From Eonycteris spelaea (lineage: Eukaryota; Chordata; Mammalia; Chiroptera; Pteropodidae), in NCBI GenBank assembly GCA_003508835.1, contig PUFA01000086.1, positions 620,001-684,000 on the forward strand: a stretch of DNA of 64,000 nt. Reading direction: 5' to 3'. Numbering within the stretch: position 1 is the first letter of the stretch; every line of letters starts with the position of its first letter. The notes beneath the pieces are model-generated. The model saw only the letters and a program-made list of their open reading frames with translations. It was not told where the DNA came from and ran no database searches. The translations under genes were made by a program, and so were the position numbers. Below, piece by piece: positions 46,070-58,325 of the stretch.

Positions 46070-46336
46070 TGATTAAATATTTATTGAGTACTTACTAAAT
46101 TCTGGAGACTGAGTTAGTGGAACTACTAAAATACACTGTGCAAAAACTCCAAATAAAATATTCTTTCATTTAATTCATACAGCACCACTATGAGATAGAA
46201 AATAATATCTGAGTTTTACAGATAAAGGAACTGTACCTTATCAATGTTAAATTATTTACTATATTCATGCAGATTAGGGGTGAGATAAGGATTTGACTTG
46301 AGCTCTGACTACAAAACTTTACTAATAGAATTCTAT
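46070..46336 (+). repeat. L2 LINE 3' fragment
   Basis: TTATTGAGTACTTACTAAAT, CACCACTATGAGATAGAAAA and TTACAGATAAAGGAACTG, ending in GGATTTGACTTGAGCTCTGA, match the order 'tttattgagcacctactatgtgc ... gatgaggaaactgag ... ggatttgaacccagg'. Confidence 0.65.
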
Positions 46337-46339
46337 CTA

Positions 46340-46340
<1 letters not shown>

Positions 46341-46378
<38 letters not shown>

Positions 46379-46379
46379 A
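46341..46379. repeat. (GAT)n trinucleotide microsatellite
   Basis: About 12-13 perfect GAT units. The minus-strand polyhistidine frame over it is an artefact. Confidence 0.97.
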
Positions 46380-46409
46380 AATCAACCCCTCTTTGTTGAG
46401 ACATTTTTT

Positions 46410-46560
46410 TTTTTTTGTTCTAGGTCCTATGCTAGGGTGATTTGTATATGTGAATTAATCCTTTGTTAACCCTTTATAGACAAAAATCAGGGCCGAGAGG
46501 TTAGATAACAAGCTCGATACTAGTGAGGGACTAGAGCCGAATTAAAGTTTAGTACCATCT
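46410..46560 (+). repeat. Second L2/MIR-type fragment
   Basis: GTCCTATGCTAGGGTGATTT, AATTAATCCTTTGTTAACCC and GAGAGGTTAGATAACAAGC, then ACTAGAGCCGAATTAAAG, repeat the same L2/MIR block order as the piece before it. The (GAT)n lies between the two. They are two copies, or one rearranged copy. Confidence 0.55.
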
Positions 46561-46580
46561 GCTCTCCTCTCATCTCCTCC

Positions 46581-46583
<3 letters not shown>

Positions 46584-46656
<73 letters not shown>
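46584..46656. repeat. (TC)n microsatellite, about 36 units
   Basis: An uninterrupted TC run of about 73 bp, the longest perfect microsatellite in the window. Confidence 0.98.
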
Positions 46657-46659
<3 letters not shown>

Positions 46660-47098
46660 CCATCTGTAGATCACAGGGTATCTCCTCTGTCTTTCTCCCT
46701 TTCCTCTCTCTTGCTGTCTGGTCTGTCTGTCTGTATGAATCTCCTTTTCTGTCTTTGTATTCAGCTTTTTGTTTATATTCCCCTTTCTCTACTTTTCTTT
46801 ACCTTAAAAATGATTTGCCTTTCTGCCAGTCTTTTTCTGTCCATTTATATCTCATTTTTCTCTGCCTTGCTCTTTCTCTGTCTGTCTCTGTTTCTCTCCT
46901 TTTTTTTTCCTCACTGTGTATCTGTTTCTCTTTATGAGCCTGTTCTTTTCTTCACTCATCTTTCACTCTGTGTCTCTAAAATTTTTATCTCTCTTTGTGA
47001 GACTGTTTTTCTTGTTCCTCGTGTCACTATCTAAGTCTCTCTTTGAGTGTGTATCTCTGTGGGTATCTCTGACTTCTCTGTGCTCCATCTCTGTCAGC
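46657..47098. repeat. Pyrimidine-rich low-complexity tract
   Basis: The plus strand is dominated by CTCTT, TGTCTG and TCTCT words for about 440 bp after the (TC)n, probably by decay and slippage of the same repeat. The open frames of 60-107 codons here translate to Leu/Ser/Phe-rich low-complexity strings and are not genes. The tract ends in TCTCTGTCAG, which looks like a splice acceptor, but no exon follows. Confidence 0.85.
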
Positions 47099-47720
47099 AA
47101 CTTAAGTTCTAAAGAAATAATAACTGCTCATCCAGTTTTAATGAACCTTCTCCGGATTCCAGTGGTGTTTCTACAAAGTTGAAGAAATCGGTCTCTTAAA
47201 TTATAAAGCAAAAAGGAAAGTCACTGTCCTTGGATAAACAATTTGCATTTCCATAAGGGTTCAGTGAAGCAGAATCAGAAAAGACTCATTCTGACACCTC
47301 TATGAAAACAACAGGGAGAGCATTCATTAGCTGGGCTCCCGTTTGAATGATGCACTTCATCGCACACACCACTGTCTTCCCCCGTTCAGGAAACAGCGCT
47401 TAGTTCTGTCTGAAACCCGCCCTTTCACTAGGCATTAGAATGAATGACTTTTCAAAGTAATAGGAACTACACATCTGCCATGGCCTGAGAATGCTTACAC
47501 TCTAAAAGCCATAAAAAAGTTACACCTCCTGTCAATTTCTTATCCATTACGGACACAATAAACAAGCTCTGAATTTTTCCATTTACCAGGCTGAAGAAAA
47601 AAAAAAATGCTTGATATTCTTCAGCTTCTTGAAGTAATGATTGCTTTTGCCTTTTCCATTTATGGCTTCAATAGCCATGATTTGATATTTGAGGTTGAGT
47701 GTAACCTTTAAACAACTTGT
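47099..47720. other. Unassigned; possible conserved non-coding element
   Basis: About 47230-47720 lacks microsatellites and recognisable repeats. It has even base composition and contains AT-rich homeodomain-like words (TTCATTAGCTG, CCATTTATGGC) and CATTACGG. There is no open frame. It has the look of a vertebrate conserved non-coding element, but conservation cannot be judged from one sequence. Confidence 0.3.
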
Positions 47721-47819
47721 CAGATAAAAGAAATGTGTCCATTACAGTGCTCAGGCAAAAACTTTTATTTCACTCTTTAGATCGAAATTATCTTGTTGCT
47801 GTTATTGTTTGTTGATAGG

Positions 47820-47863
47820 TACACACACACACACACACACAACACACACACACACACACACAC
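47820..47863. repeat. (CA)n with one AA interruption
   Basis: Two CA runs of about ten units each, separated by CAACAC. Confidence 0.97.
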
Positions 47864-47924
47864 GATCATCTTGAGAAATGCTAGGATATTAGAATAATTA
47901 ATTGTGCTTTAGATTACTTAGCAA

Positions 47925-48060
47925 TTTACGGGCTTCTTATTCATTATCTTGGCTGCCCCTTACAAAAACTCTGATAGGTTGAGTTCTATAGATGTGGCCA
48001 CTGAGGCAAAAATGTTTAGGGAATGTGCTAATGCTTCCAAGGAAAATAATTGTTGTCTTT
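47925..48060 (+). repeat. L2/MIR-type fragment
   Basis: TTCATTATCTTGGCTGCCCC, TTACAAAAACTCTGATAGGT and GATGTGGCCACTGAGGC fit the 'cattatctcatttgatcctcacaacaaccctgtgagg ... gatgaggaaactgaggc' block. Diverged. Confidence 0.45.
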
Positions 48061-51000
48061 GTACCTGAATCAAGTTTCTATGCTCCTTAATTCAATGAAT
48101 AAATTGTGTTATGTGTGTGTGTGTGCATATCTCGCTTATTAGTATGTGACTTATTTGCAAGCTGAGAACACGTCACACTCATCTCCATAGTCCTGTAAAT
48201 CTGACACTTTGCTTTGTACATTACAGATGGCAATTCTACTTCAAGGCCGTACTATTCATACTCACACTCAAAATTACCTTCTTATCTCCCATCATTCAGA
48301 TGTGCAAGGAAATAATGGCTGCATTTAAAATTTCTGTGTATTATCTCTGGTTCTGTCACTATTTCAATCTAAGTGACTCCAGTATTCGATCTAAATGAAA
48401 GTTACATATCATTTCAGTTTCTGAGGGCTTGAACCTTGAAATTTGTAGAGTTTCTACCAAGAGAACATAAATTACTCATAGTAGCTCTTTTTTACACTCA
48501 AAATTAACTAGAACACTAATAAATTCTGCATGGTTCCTTCCAATACCTTCTCATGCAACCCAGTGATATTTGAGCATGAAGCTAATATATGAAAGGCCCA
48601 TATGTCATCATTAGTTTTGAATCTACAGTCTGCTACATTATAAAGTAATAATAAATAAAACTCCCATTACAAAATAAAACATCTATATCCAAACTAAGTT
48701 TTAGCTGAGAGTAATAAAAATCATTTTGGAAAGTCACCCCTGTCAAGTAAAACTATTATTTTTAATATGGTATAGCCTTCCATATGTGTGCATGTGAGAC
48801 ATAGAATGACAGAAAAGTTCAAGGACACCAGTGATGTCAATAATAAGAACAAGTTTTAAAAAAAAGAGAGAGGGAAAAAAATGACTTAGCAAAACCTACA
48901 TTTCACATATTGTCCCAATATTAAATTTTTAGACAATAAACATGCCCCCTTGATTTAGAAGCAATCTCTTTGTCGAGATTATTATTTCTGCCAACTCGAA
49001 TTTATTCACACATTGGAATCCTCAGTAAAACTTAAAACCATATATTTATCTCCAGTTTTAAGGCTACAATAAAATGTAAATATATACAGGAGGCTTCTGT
49101 GCTAGAAAAACAGTTGAAATTAACAGCTGGTTTATGAGAAGAGTTTTGTATTATTTCACACCATGTAATTAGAAACAAAAGTTCTTATTGTCTGAAATTA
49201 AACCTGCACATTAATAGCAAGGGGGAGCATGCTCGATCACCCCTAAAAAACTCACATTTACGATATCACTTTATTATTATCTTATTATTATTTGGTTTTG
49301 CTTTTTACTATTATTTTAAAGGCTCATTATTCAGGAGGAAAAGCCCACAATGATCAAGTGATTAGAGAAAGATATAATTAATTGTTCAACATACATTTGC
49401 TTGACACACATTTTGTGATCAAAGAAGAATAGCAATTTTCTTTGACAAGAAAAATAATAATTACTTTATGCATTTAACTTCAAACTTAGCTGTTACCAAA
49501 ATAGTGGAGAATTTTTGCAACTGGCTTCAGTTTATGTCCCTCTGTCTACTTTCAAAGTTGGATGATAAAAAGTAGAAATGCATACTATGCAAAATTTAAA
49601 TGTGGAAAGACTAAGAAAGTTTATAACAGACATTTAACTCTGAGTTCTTTTCTTCTTAGCATTGTAAATATTAGAGGTTTTATTAAGAGCTACTTTTATA
49701 GTTCAGACACTAAGTTCATCAAAAATATCATTAAAGGATAATCATTTTAAAAATCTCTTAGAAAATAAAAAGTTTTATTCAGACCTCTAATTTACTCCAG
49801 AATATTGCAGAGAAGTAGCTAACAGTAAGATAGCACATACCCTGATCTATCCAGGTCCATCACTGGTTAATGTTTAGGGGTCATTTTTGAGGTAAAGTGA
49901 GGGGATTCAAATTCCCTGCTCAGTCTATCATGGCAACAGCTGAGAGGTGAGGATGTCCCCATTCCATGCAACTGATCAGTACACATAAAATTGCCCTTTT
50001 ATTTCATAGGAGAATGAGTCCACAGTCAAGGGGATCAAATTGCTGAAATTTGAACACTCACATGTACAGATAAGTGCGCTGACTCACATTTAGCCACAAC
50101 TAAAGCAAACTAAAGAAACAGAGAAGAGCCAATGTATAGTAAAAATAAGTTCACATGAACATAGGTAAAAAGCGTCAACTTTGCTATAAAAACTACAGGA
50201 AACATTCTATGCTTAGAATATACCTCTTTTATAAATTATTTGCTTCTGTGATGTTAAGCAACACAATTCCTCTACTCTTTAAGTATTTGGTTACTGCATC
50301 TGACGATTGGCTCTAATTGTGAAAGCAAACGAGTATGGACTTGGAGTTAACCTTACATGAGGCCGTCATATTATACTCTAGTTAACAATGGCTGTCTTCA
50401 TACATGCTATTAGCCCATTAAATCAAGGACTGTGTGTACATGAGAGAGACATCAGAGGATCAGCAGCAGACTGGGCCTGAAACTTGTTCCTCAGGGCCCT
50501 TCTTCCCTATAGCTACTAAATTATGTTTTTAAAGTAAAGGCCACACCACAAAGTGGGAAAGTGTTAGAACCATGGAGTATTAGTTTTGTTAAGGATAAAG
50601 TCCAGCTGGATTCGAATTCTAAATGCTTCTGTATACTTTCGTAACGAAACATATTCTAATGCACTAAACATCCGTAGTGAAACATCAGTGTACTCTGTAT
50701 TATAACAAAATACAAAATATAATGCTATTAATTGTGAGGCAGAGTTAGACTCCTTAACTCATCCAGTTACTATAACCTCCAGCAACTACCACACACAAAA
50801 CATCACACAGATATTTGCACACACAAAAACATACATGCCCCTATGATGACCTTATTCTATATTTTGTCAGAGAGAGAGAAGCAAAGAAAATGGTTAAAGA
50901 TTAACAATTTTTAAAAATGACAAATACACAGTTATAATTCAAACGCATATATCTTTCTATATATTACATTCATACGTCAGCAAAATTACAATACTACATA

Positions 51001-51229
51001 GCTAGTTTTCAGAAAAGCAGAGAGGATGAAGACTTGTGTTTATTCTTCTAGAAGATAATTACTTGTACATCATTACCACTCTATTCTTTGAACAAGCATG
51101 ACAGAAAGTGATATCATGACAGACTCATTGTACTGAAAAGAAGTCTTAACTTTCTCTGTACTTCACTAATGCTTTAAATATGAAAGATTAAGAAAAGGAA
51201 GGCGGGAAAGAAAGAACTTACTTGCCAGT
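48061..51229. other. Unassigned AT-rich sequence
   Basis: More than 3 kb with no gene, LINE or LTR that I can name. A short (TG)n is at about 48112-48125. 49850-50050 has mid-range GC and no repeat words. Confidence 0.45.
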
Positions 51230-51735
51230 TTAAAGTTTCATCTTTAGCCCACGTAAGATTATGCAGCAAGTTTTCTTGCCAAGGCTGCCTCCTGAACATC
51301 CCTTTCAAAACAACCAGTGCTCATAATCTATGTCCAAGACGATTTGTTCACACGTTGTACTTCTTGATTCTGTGAGCCATTAATATCCAGCCTCACATTA
51401 TCAAGGAAATGTTATAGAGGAAAAAATCACCTCAACAGATTAATCCTGAAGGCATACTATCTTTCTCCCGGTTCTGAGAGGTACGGCAACTGCCTTAGTT
51501 ATCACAAGCAACTAACTAAGCTGCTAGCAGGAATCTGTCTGCCCTCTATCTGTCGCTATTAGCTCAGCATGTTGATTCACTGGCACCGAAGCAACAGCAA
51601 TTAGCTGTCCTGCCTCTCACAGCACATACAGGAGAGAGCTGAGTGTGCTAAGCCACACAGTGGGCTGGTGAGCTCTTTGCACCAATTAGTAGCAGGTGCT
51701 ATCGCCCATAAGACAAATTGATGCCCTACTGATCA
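51230..51735. other. Unassigned; possible conserved non-coding element
   Basis: Balanced composition, with no simple repeats and no transposon words. There are E-box and homeodomain-like words (CAGCTG-type, CAATTAG at about 51599 and 51684) but no open frame of note. It resembles regulatory DNA, which is only an impression. Confidence 0.25.
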
Positions 51736-53844
51736 CTAGTGTTGGCTGCTTTATTGGTACTGTGTCCTGTCAGCCCGTCTGGTGATTCTCTGTTCTCTTT
51801 TCTGTGGTTGTTTTCACTGTTTTATCTCACCAGTACGAAGTTTAGCAGCTTACATTCAATGACAATATTACTGACAAATCAAAATAATCTCTTAAGCTCC
51901 TTTCATCATTCTCTCTCTTTCCCTATCCTTTTCTCTCTCCAAATATCCCCTCTTATATAAAACTCTCCATGTCCCCACATCTTTTAGGCCTAAGGAAATT
52001 TCATATATTCTATAGGAACTAAAAATAGACTTTTTTTATGTTTTTATTGGCACGTATGAATCATATGAATGTTATTGAAAACATACTATGAGAAAAGTTA
52101 AAGCATATTTTTAAAAAAATATTGTGATATATGAGATTCTCACAATAAAGTTCTGAAAATGAATATGTAAATTGGTAAAAAAAAAAAAAAGCATTCTGTT
52201 GTCTAAATCAGGAATATTTCTTAAAGAATCTATCAGGCCTAGAATTTATTCAAGTCTATATCAAGTTTTTGCCCACGGAATTCTCTGAGCCTTTGAGAAG
52301 GAAGAATTTAAAAATGAAAGCAATTTGAGAATTTTTATAGTAGTGCTTGTGACAAAGCAAATATTCTGAGGTTGGTTAGAAACGACAAGGTCAAGAATAC
52401 ACAGACAAAATCGCCATAGCACATTTTTTTCTTCAGGGACAAGGTGGATTATTTATTATGATGATACACTCATCATGTTAAAAAAAAAGCATACAATGTG
52501 TCTAGAATATTGTCATATTTATACACATACATTCACAGAGAGTAACATCTCACTTAATACAGAATTCGTTTATCTTGCCAGTTCAGTTTTCCAGAAGAAA
52601 GGGTAAAATTCTGAAGAATGCAGAGATAATGTGAGGTCAGTCAAATGTGTCATAAGTGTCAAGCAATAAAATGTGCATGAGTTAATCATAGATAAATCAC
52701 AGGTTAAAACCAAAGCCCTTAGGTAGATCCTAGTTGCTCTTATTTTATATAGAGTCAAAGAAACTGAATAATTTGCTTCCTACAAAACATAGAAAATTGG
52801 GGTAGGGGAAGGAAGCAGTGATGAGGATGTCTAAGAGACAGGCATATTTTACAGTTGTAAGAATTGATGTTTTAAAAGTTTAAAAATTGATGTTTTAATA
52901 AAGATGGCATTATCAATAAATGTTTAAAACAAAGTTGTGTATATTCTGTTTGGGAAGACTTTATTTCATTGACATCACATATGTAAAACCAAAACTGTGA
53001 TTTAAAGAAAGCAGCTGGTATTATGAAGACCATTCTAGTAACAGTAAGAATTATTAAATGTAATTTTTATTAATGACAAAGTCAATCTCATTCCTGCTGA
53101 TGTTCAATTTTAACTTTGATAACACATTAGAAAGACAGCTAGAATATAAAAATTCATTTCTTCCTCATCCCCTATGAGGAACTAGGTCATTATCAATTGA
53201 ACTCTTATGGATGACAACGGCTGATTTTTTTTATAACATAGTATTTAGATTTGGGGGGAAATATATTTAATAAGATACAAAAAAAATCACTATATACTAC
53301 AGGATGCATATAGGTAAACTTTAGGGAACCAATTTTAAAACATAATAAGCAATAGGAAAAATATCACTGAAAAATCCACCATCCTGAGATAATCTCTGTT
53401 AAAAATATGGTGTATAATTCTCTAGACTTCTCTGAAAGTATCTCTCTGTATCTCTCTTTCTCTCTTTTTTTTTGCACACATATTTTAAGGGCAAATTCAA
53501 TTCTGCCATAAACATTACATTTTAACCTTCTTTTATCTTTTAAAATATATCATGGACATTCCTTATGTCAATAAATTTAGATTAAAATTTAGATTAAAAT
53601 TATTAGTAATGGTGTGCATGTATATAATTTATATAAAAATGTGTATGCTTTGACATTAGGCAGTTTCTAATTTTAATATATTTGTAAAAATATCTTTTAT
53701 TGATTCTTATTATAATTTGCGTAACTTCTAGGAATGGAAAAATTTGGTCTAAGGGAGCTGGTCATTCATTATTATCAAGTGAACCCTTAGAGATGACATG
53801 ATGGTATTTAAGTGTATCTTAGTATTTCTAATTATTTAAGTTTC
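51736..53844. other. Unassigned sequence
   Basis: An open frame of 73 codons at 51739-51960 is pyrimidine-derived (Leu/Ser/Phe-rich) and not a gene. An A-run lies at 52178-52191. Nothing else recognised. Confidence 0.45.
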
Positions 53845-53935
53845 ATGAAGCAGGACCTTGCTTAATTTATCTTTGTATGCTTTACTGCCTCTATCCCAAA
53901 TGAAGTAAATCTTTAATAAATTAAATTATTCTATT
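53845..53935 (+). repeat. L2 LINE 3' end scrap
   Basis: GCAGGACCTTGCTTAATTTA, TCTTTGTATGCTTTACTGCC and AGTAAATCTTTAATAAATTA are diverged L2 3' terminal words. Confidence 0.5.
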
Positions 53936-54404
53936 GAAAAGTGCATACCTAAAAATCCAATGCCTTGCTAGCCTAATATACCCTTGAAATAAATTATTTT
54001 AAATGCTCTAAAATACTCTTCCCATAGTAAAGAATAGGACTTCCATTTTTCTTAGTATTTAAGAGTGATGGAGCTATGCAGGAGACAAATTTCAAAGGTC
54101 CAAAAACAACCAATTCAGAAAAAGAAGGCAAGGCAGAGCTCTCAAATTAGAGAACAGAAAGTCTGAAAATTGAGACTGAGTGAGAGACACACAGAAATAA
54201 GAATCCAATATGAATTAAGTATCTATTACTAGTAGAATTCAAAAATAATAAAGGAAATACTTTCTGCTTCAGATAAATATATTCTTACAGTTTAACTGTG
54301 AGATGAACCTCAGATTAGAATTCAATAATAGAAATATGCGATTTATTCCAAAGGGGGGGATTCCAGAAAAGTGGATAAGTGGCATCATGCTATATCAAGA
54401 ACAT
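53936..54404. other. Unassigned sequence
   Basis: Nothing recognised. Confidence 0.5.
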
Positions 54405-54545
54405 GAATCGGAGAGTGCAGAAAGTGTGAAGATTAGAAATCGTACTTGGATTTGGTTTCTGGCTCTGCCTCTTCCAACTAGCTATAAACCTTGCAAATAA
54501 CCTGACTTATTTAAGTCTCAGTCAGTCTCCTTATTTAAAGTGAGC
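54405..54545 (+). repeat. MIR SINE
   Basis: GTACTTGGATTTGGTTTCTG, GCTCTGCCTCTTCCAACTAG and CTATAAACCTTGCAAATAAC, then CTCAGTCAGTCTCCTTATTT, follow the MIR core. Confidence 0.75.
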
Positions 54546-54552
54546 AAAAAAA

Positions 54553-54553
<1 letters not shown>

Positions 54554-54592
<39 letters not shown>
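54554..54592. repeat. (CA)n microsatellite, about 19 units
   Basis: A pure CA run of 39 bp directly after the MIR core, where MIR would continue with 'aaaatggggata'. Confidence 0.98.
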
Positions 54593-54594
<2 letters not shown>

Positions 54595-54734
54595 AAAAGC
54601 TGCTTAATTATGTTATTGAAGAGCTTGCTATTCTCTAGACATATTATGCTTCCTTGTGCTTCTGTGGCTATGTCTATAATTTGGGAGACATACCAGCAAC
54701 ATATTCAAGAGTGTTGGGGATAGCATGCAAGTGC
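54593..54734. other. Unassigned sequence
   Basis: Nothing recognised; separates two MIR copies. Confidence 0.5.
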
Positions 54735-54930
54735 CCGAGATCTAATAGTTGCATGACCTTGAACTAATTCTTTAACCTCTCTGAGACACAAATTTTTAAT
54801 CTGGATATAAAAATAGTAATAATACTTACCCAAAGGCTTATTAAAATGCTTACATTTGGTATACTTTGGAAATACTTATAACATCAAATGGAATATGGTA
54901 TCTATTTAGGAAATTTCAGGTATTAGTATT
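54735..54930 (+). repeat. MIR SINE
   Basis: TAGTTGCATGACCTTGAACT, AATTCTTTAACCTCTCTGAG and TCTGGATATAAAAATAGTAA, then TACTTACCCAAAGGCTTATT, match MIR over most of its length. Confidence 0.85.
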
Positions 54931-55129
54931 AGCATTTTAACTCAGAGTTTGTGCGATTAGGTTATAGGTACCGACATGAGAGATCAAACATATGTGGACA
55001 AGTTCCCGATAAAGCAAATCTTTGTAATGCAGTGCTTCAAAGTTTAATTTTTTTTATCACAAAGGCAGAAGAAAGTCACTATAGAATTTCAGGTAAGGAT
55101 GTCCTGTGATAAGCTATGTGTCTTAAGTT

Positions 55130-55225
55130 TTTATTTAAGTCAAAGAGTGATTGTTAAAATGCAGATTCCTGGGAGACTCTGAGTTAAAAGATCTGGACTG
55201 GGCCTAGGAGTGTGTTATGGAAGCT
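55130..55225. repeat. MER5A-like hAT MITE fragment
   Basis: ATTGTTAAAATGCAGATTCC and TGGGAGACTCTGAGTTAAAA, followed by CTGGACTGGGCCTAGGAGT, correspond to 'cttgttaaaacacagattgctgggccccac ... ggtctggggtggggcctgagaa'. Only the middle of the element is left; the inverted ends are not visible. Confidence 0.6.
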
Positions 55226-55314
55226 AAGTCTATGTCCTTTCACTGCACGCAGCAGTACAGTGAGATCCCTGGTGACAGCTCCAGCTCATGAGGTTTGCAG
55301 TGATACCACACAAT

Positions 55315-55465
55315 GTCATGGTTAAGCACTCGTGTTTTGAAGCTGACCATTAGTATTTTAATATTAAATGCAATGTGCATATAAGGCATTGTTTTACAGG
55401 ACATCTGGCATATACTGTGTGCATATAAAGCATATAAAAAGTGCTGAATAAATGTTAATCATATA
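55315..55465 (+). repeat. MIR SINE fragment
   Basis: TGTCATGGTTAAGCACTCGT at the start and CATATAAAAAGTGCTGAATA with AATGTTAATCATATAA at the end recall the beginning and the tail of MIR. The core is lost. Confidence 0.5.
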
Positions 55466-57741
55466 ATGATGACCATCTTTCATGGGAATAGGAGAAGAGA
55501 AGAGAAGAGCTTTATTAGTTAAAGAAACTTAGGTTTGAATATTGGGTTGAGCCACTTAATTTTTGAGTTTCCATTTTACTACCTTTAATCAAGGCCATAA
55601 AAACCATCTTTATATTTTAAAACATTTAAACATTAAAGATTAGGATTTCATCTATTTTAGCAAATTAAAAAAGTCATACATGTAGTTAAAAATAAATAAT
55701 ATAAAGTCAATCAACAACAAGGATATGTATTTATATTATACATCTTAAAGATAGTTATGCAGCCTTTAAATTACTAATTATAAAATCTATAAAATATGAT
55801 AAAATAAAATAGTCAAATTTTTATAGTTGAATAAATATAGCATTCATTCTCTTAAAAACTACACTCCAGTGTGTACATACATACATATACTGGCAATATC
55901 ATGGTGAATATAAATTTGATGATTATCACTGCAGAGAGACCATGGTGAATTTTCCCCCACTCTCCGATGGCTCTTTTAATGAATTTTCATTTCTTAAATT
56001 CCTTTTTAGCATCTTTCACTCTGATGCCCCATTTCCCTTCAAAGATAAATATTTGAATATGTTTAATTCATAGTTTTGTTTGTGTTCATACAAAATGTAT
56101 ATTTAGTGTGTATTGTAAAATTTTATAAAATTGTATTTGCATTATGTGAGAATTTTTCATAAGCATGAATTTCACATTTTACAGAGCAATGAAATAAAAC
56201 ACGTAATGTTCTAGCTGTATGCCAAAAAATCAGCTACATCCTACATACAGCTGTGAAGATTACCATAAACTTTTGTATTCAAGCCAGTTCATCTGGGCAC
56301 TGGTGCTTAATGAACAATTAAAACCAAATAGCTGGTCAAAGACAAAATTTTTATTTTCTGTTTAATATTTTGGAATCTTGACTTGTTTTAACAGTAGGTT
56401 TATATTATACCTATGAACAGTTAGTTTATATTATATTATAATGCAAAGCTACTCTCTCGTTATTAAAAGACTTAACATGCTTCTTCTGTTCACTTGCTCT
56501 GGAAAATTTATAAACTAATTATGTAGAATAATTTTTATAAGCCTTAGACTCCAGTCTGTTCTTAGGGAGCATTTGAGAGCATCCGATTTAAGTTAAACAA
56601 ACCACTACTAAATCATATGTTATTCTCAAATGTGTCTCATTGAGAAAGCAAGACATAAAAAGATTTTGTCTATCACTCCAGAATAAGGATGGAGTCTTTG
56701 AGTCAATAGGAACTGCAAAATAAAGAGAAGCAGAGAAGGATTAAAAAAAAAAAAAAAACCTCACATTAAATCTTTAGTGAACAAAAGCTTCTGCAGTATT
56801 ATCAAAAAAAGCCTTCCTCATTACAAGCAATGTCTCACAAGTTGTGTGGAATCAAGGCATTCTAGGCTTATTATTGTCAGTGGTCATTGAGAGTTGAGAT
56901 TCAAAGCTGTTGGGTATAACCACACAATAAATCCTCAATCAGGAACCTGGGGGCTGAGAGTCATCTGTATTCACATCAGTAAGTTTTGTCATGATTTCAC
57001 GTTGTACAATTTTATTTTTAATTTGGACATCCTTTTATTGTCAGGATTAAAAGTAGATAGAGTTAATACACACACACATTTTTTTTTGCTAGCAATTATC
57101 TTTTTTTTTTTTTTTAACCCCACACTTGCCTGTTTTATAGTGATAGCTTGAGGGATAAGGAACAGTATAATCTTCATTTAATACTTAGCTGTGCTGAGAT
57201 TTCCAACAGGCAGATATTATTTTAAAAGAACAATTTGGGGACATAATTCAGTAGTTCTATGACAAAGCTGAAAGGAATAACTAATATCATAAACATACAG
57301 TTGTGTATGTACATATACAAAGTGTCTAAGTAAAATATGTGAAGATGACAAACTGTTTATACCATTTTTTAAAACTTAAGTCTAAAAGAGTATTGAATTT
57401 AGAATGAGACATTTATCTCTATGTACATCTAATGACTTTAAAACATAGGAACTATTTTTAAACTTGGATAATATTAGATATTATACAGTCAAATTACTTG
57501 AATATTTCATATATTCTAAAAATGTTTGAAACCAGGAAAATAAAACCAAGAAGTGTAGATAATAATTGTTATAAAATATTCTCAAACTGCTATGCTTATT
57601 TTTTAGCTATTCCATATTTGTATTAGAGATATTTTTTTTATTTCTAAAGAGAGAATTCTGACATTTCTACATAGTTTAATTGGCTTAAGTAGAAGAAATA
57701 TGTATTATGTATGCTACTGCTTCTCAATTCCAATTCTTATA
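55466..57741. other. Unassigned AT-rich sequence
   Basis: A-run at about 56741-56758, T-run at about 57100-57115, a short (CA)n near 57069. No gene or named repeat. Confidence 0.5.
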
Positions 57742-58325
57742 TGCTGGATGTAATAGTATTGCATTGTTGTGTAACAAATCACCACAAACTTAACAGCTTA
57801 AAACAACATGCATCTATTATCTCGTACTTTGTATGGGTCACATGTCCATGCCAGGGTTTTACAAAGATATAATAAGGTATTATCTGGACTGGGTTATCTT
57901 CTGGAGGCTCAGCTAGAAAAGAATCTGTTTATAAACTAATTCAGGTTACTTGGCAGACTTCATTTGGCTATGACTGTATAACTGAGGGTCTTGGCTTGAC
58001 TACTTACTAACTATTGGCTGATGGTTGCCTTTGGGTTCTAGAGGTTGCTCATTGTTCCCTCTGCTAATATGACCCATTTTTTTGATAGTTGACATGGCTG
58101 TTTATTTCCTCAAGGCCAGGAAGTGAAGCTCCCTATGTGTACCAGCAAGAAAAATCTCTTTTTGAGACATCATCACAAGATTGATATCCCATAAACTTTG
58201 TCATATGTCATCTGTTATAAGTGAGTTACAGGTTCCTCCCACATTCAGGGAGAAAGGATTATGCAGGACATAACACCAGGTGGTGGAGATCATGGGACCA
58301 TCTTAGAATTCTGCCTACCACGCTG
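57742..58325 (+). mobile_element. Old LTR-like mammalian repeat
   Basis: TTGTTGTGTAACAAATCACC, ACAAACTTAACAGCTTAAAA and CAACATGCATCTATTATCTC, then CTGGAGGCTCAGCTAG and the final ATTCTGCCTACCAC, match a frequent ancient mammalian repeat ('gtgtaacaaaccaccccaaaacttagtggcttaaaacaacaa ... attctgcctaccaca'). That repeat starts with TG and ends with CA and is probably an ERVL/MaLR-type LTR. I know the class but not the exact family. About 580 bp with no internal genes. Confidence 0.7.

Noticed and set aside
47089..47098. TCTCTGTCAG as a real 3' splice site
   Set aside because: No open exon, donor site or coding content follows. The resemblance comes from the pyrimidine tract.
46711..47182. Three overlapping open frames of 60-107 codons
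   Set aside because: Translation of a pyrimidine-rich low-complexity tract.
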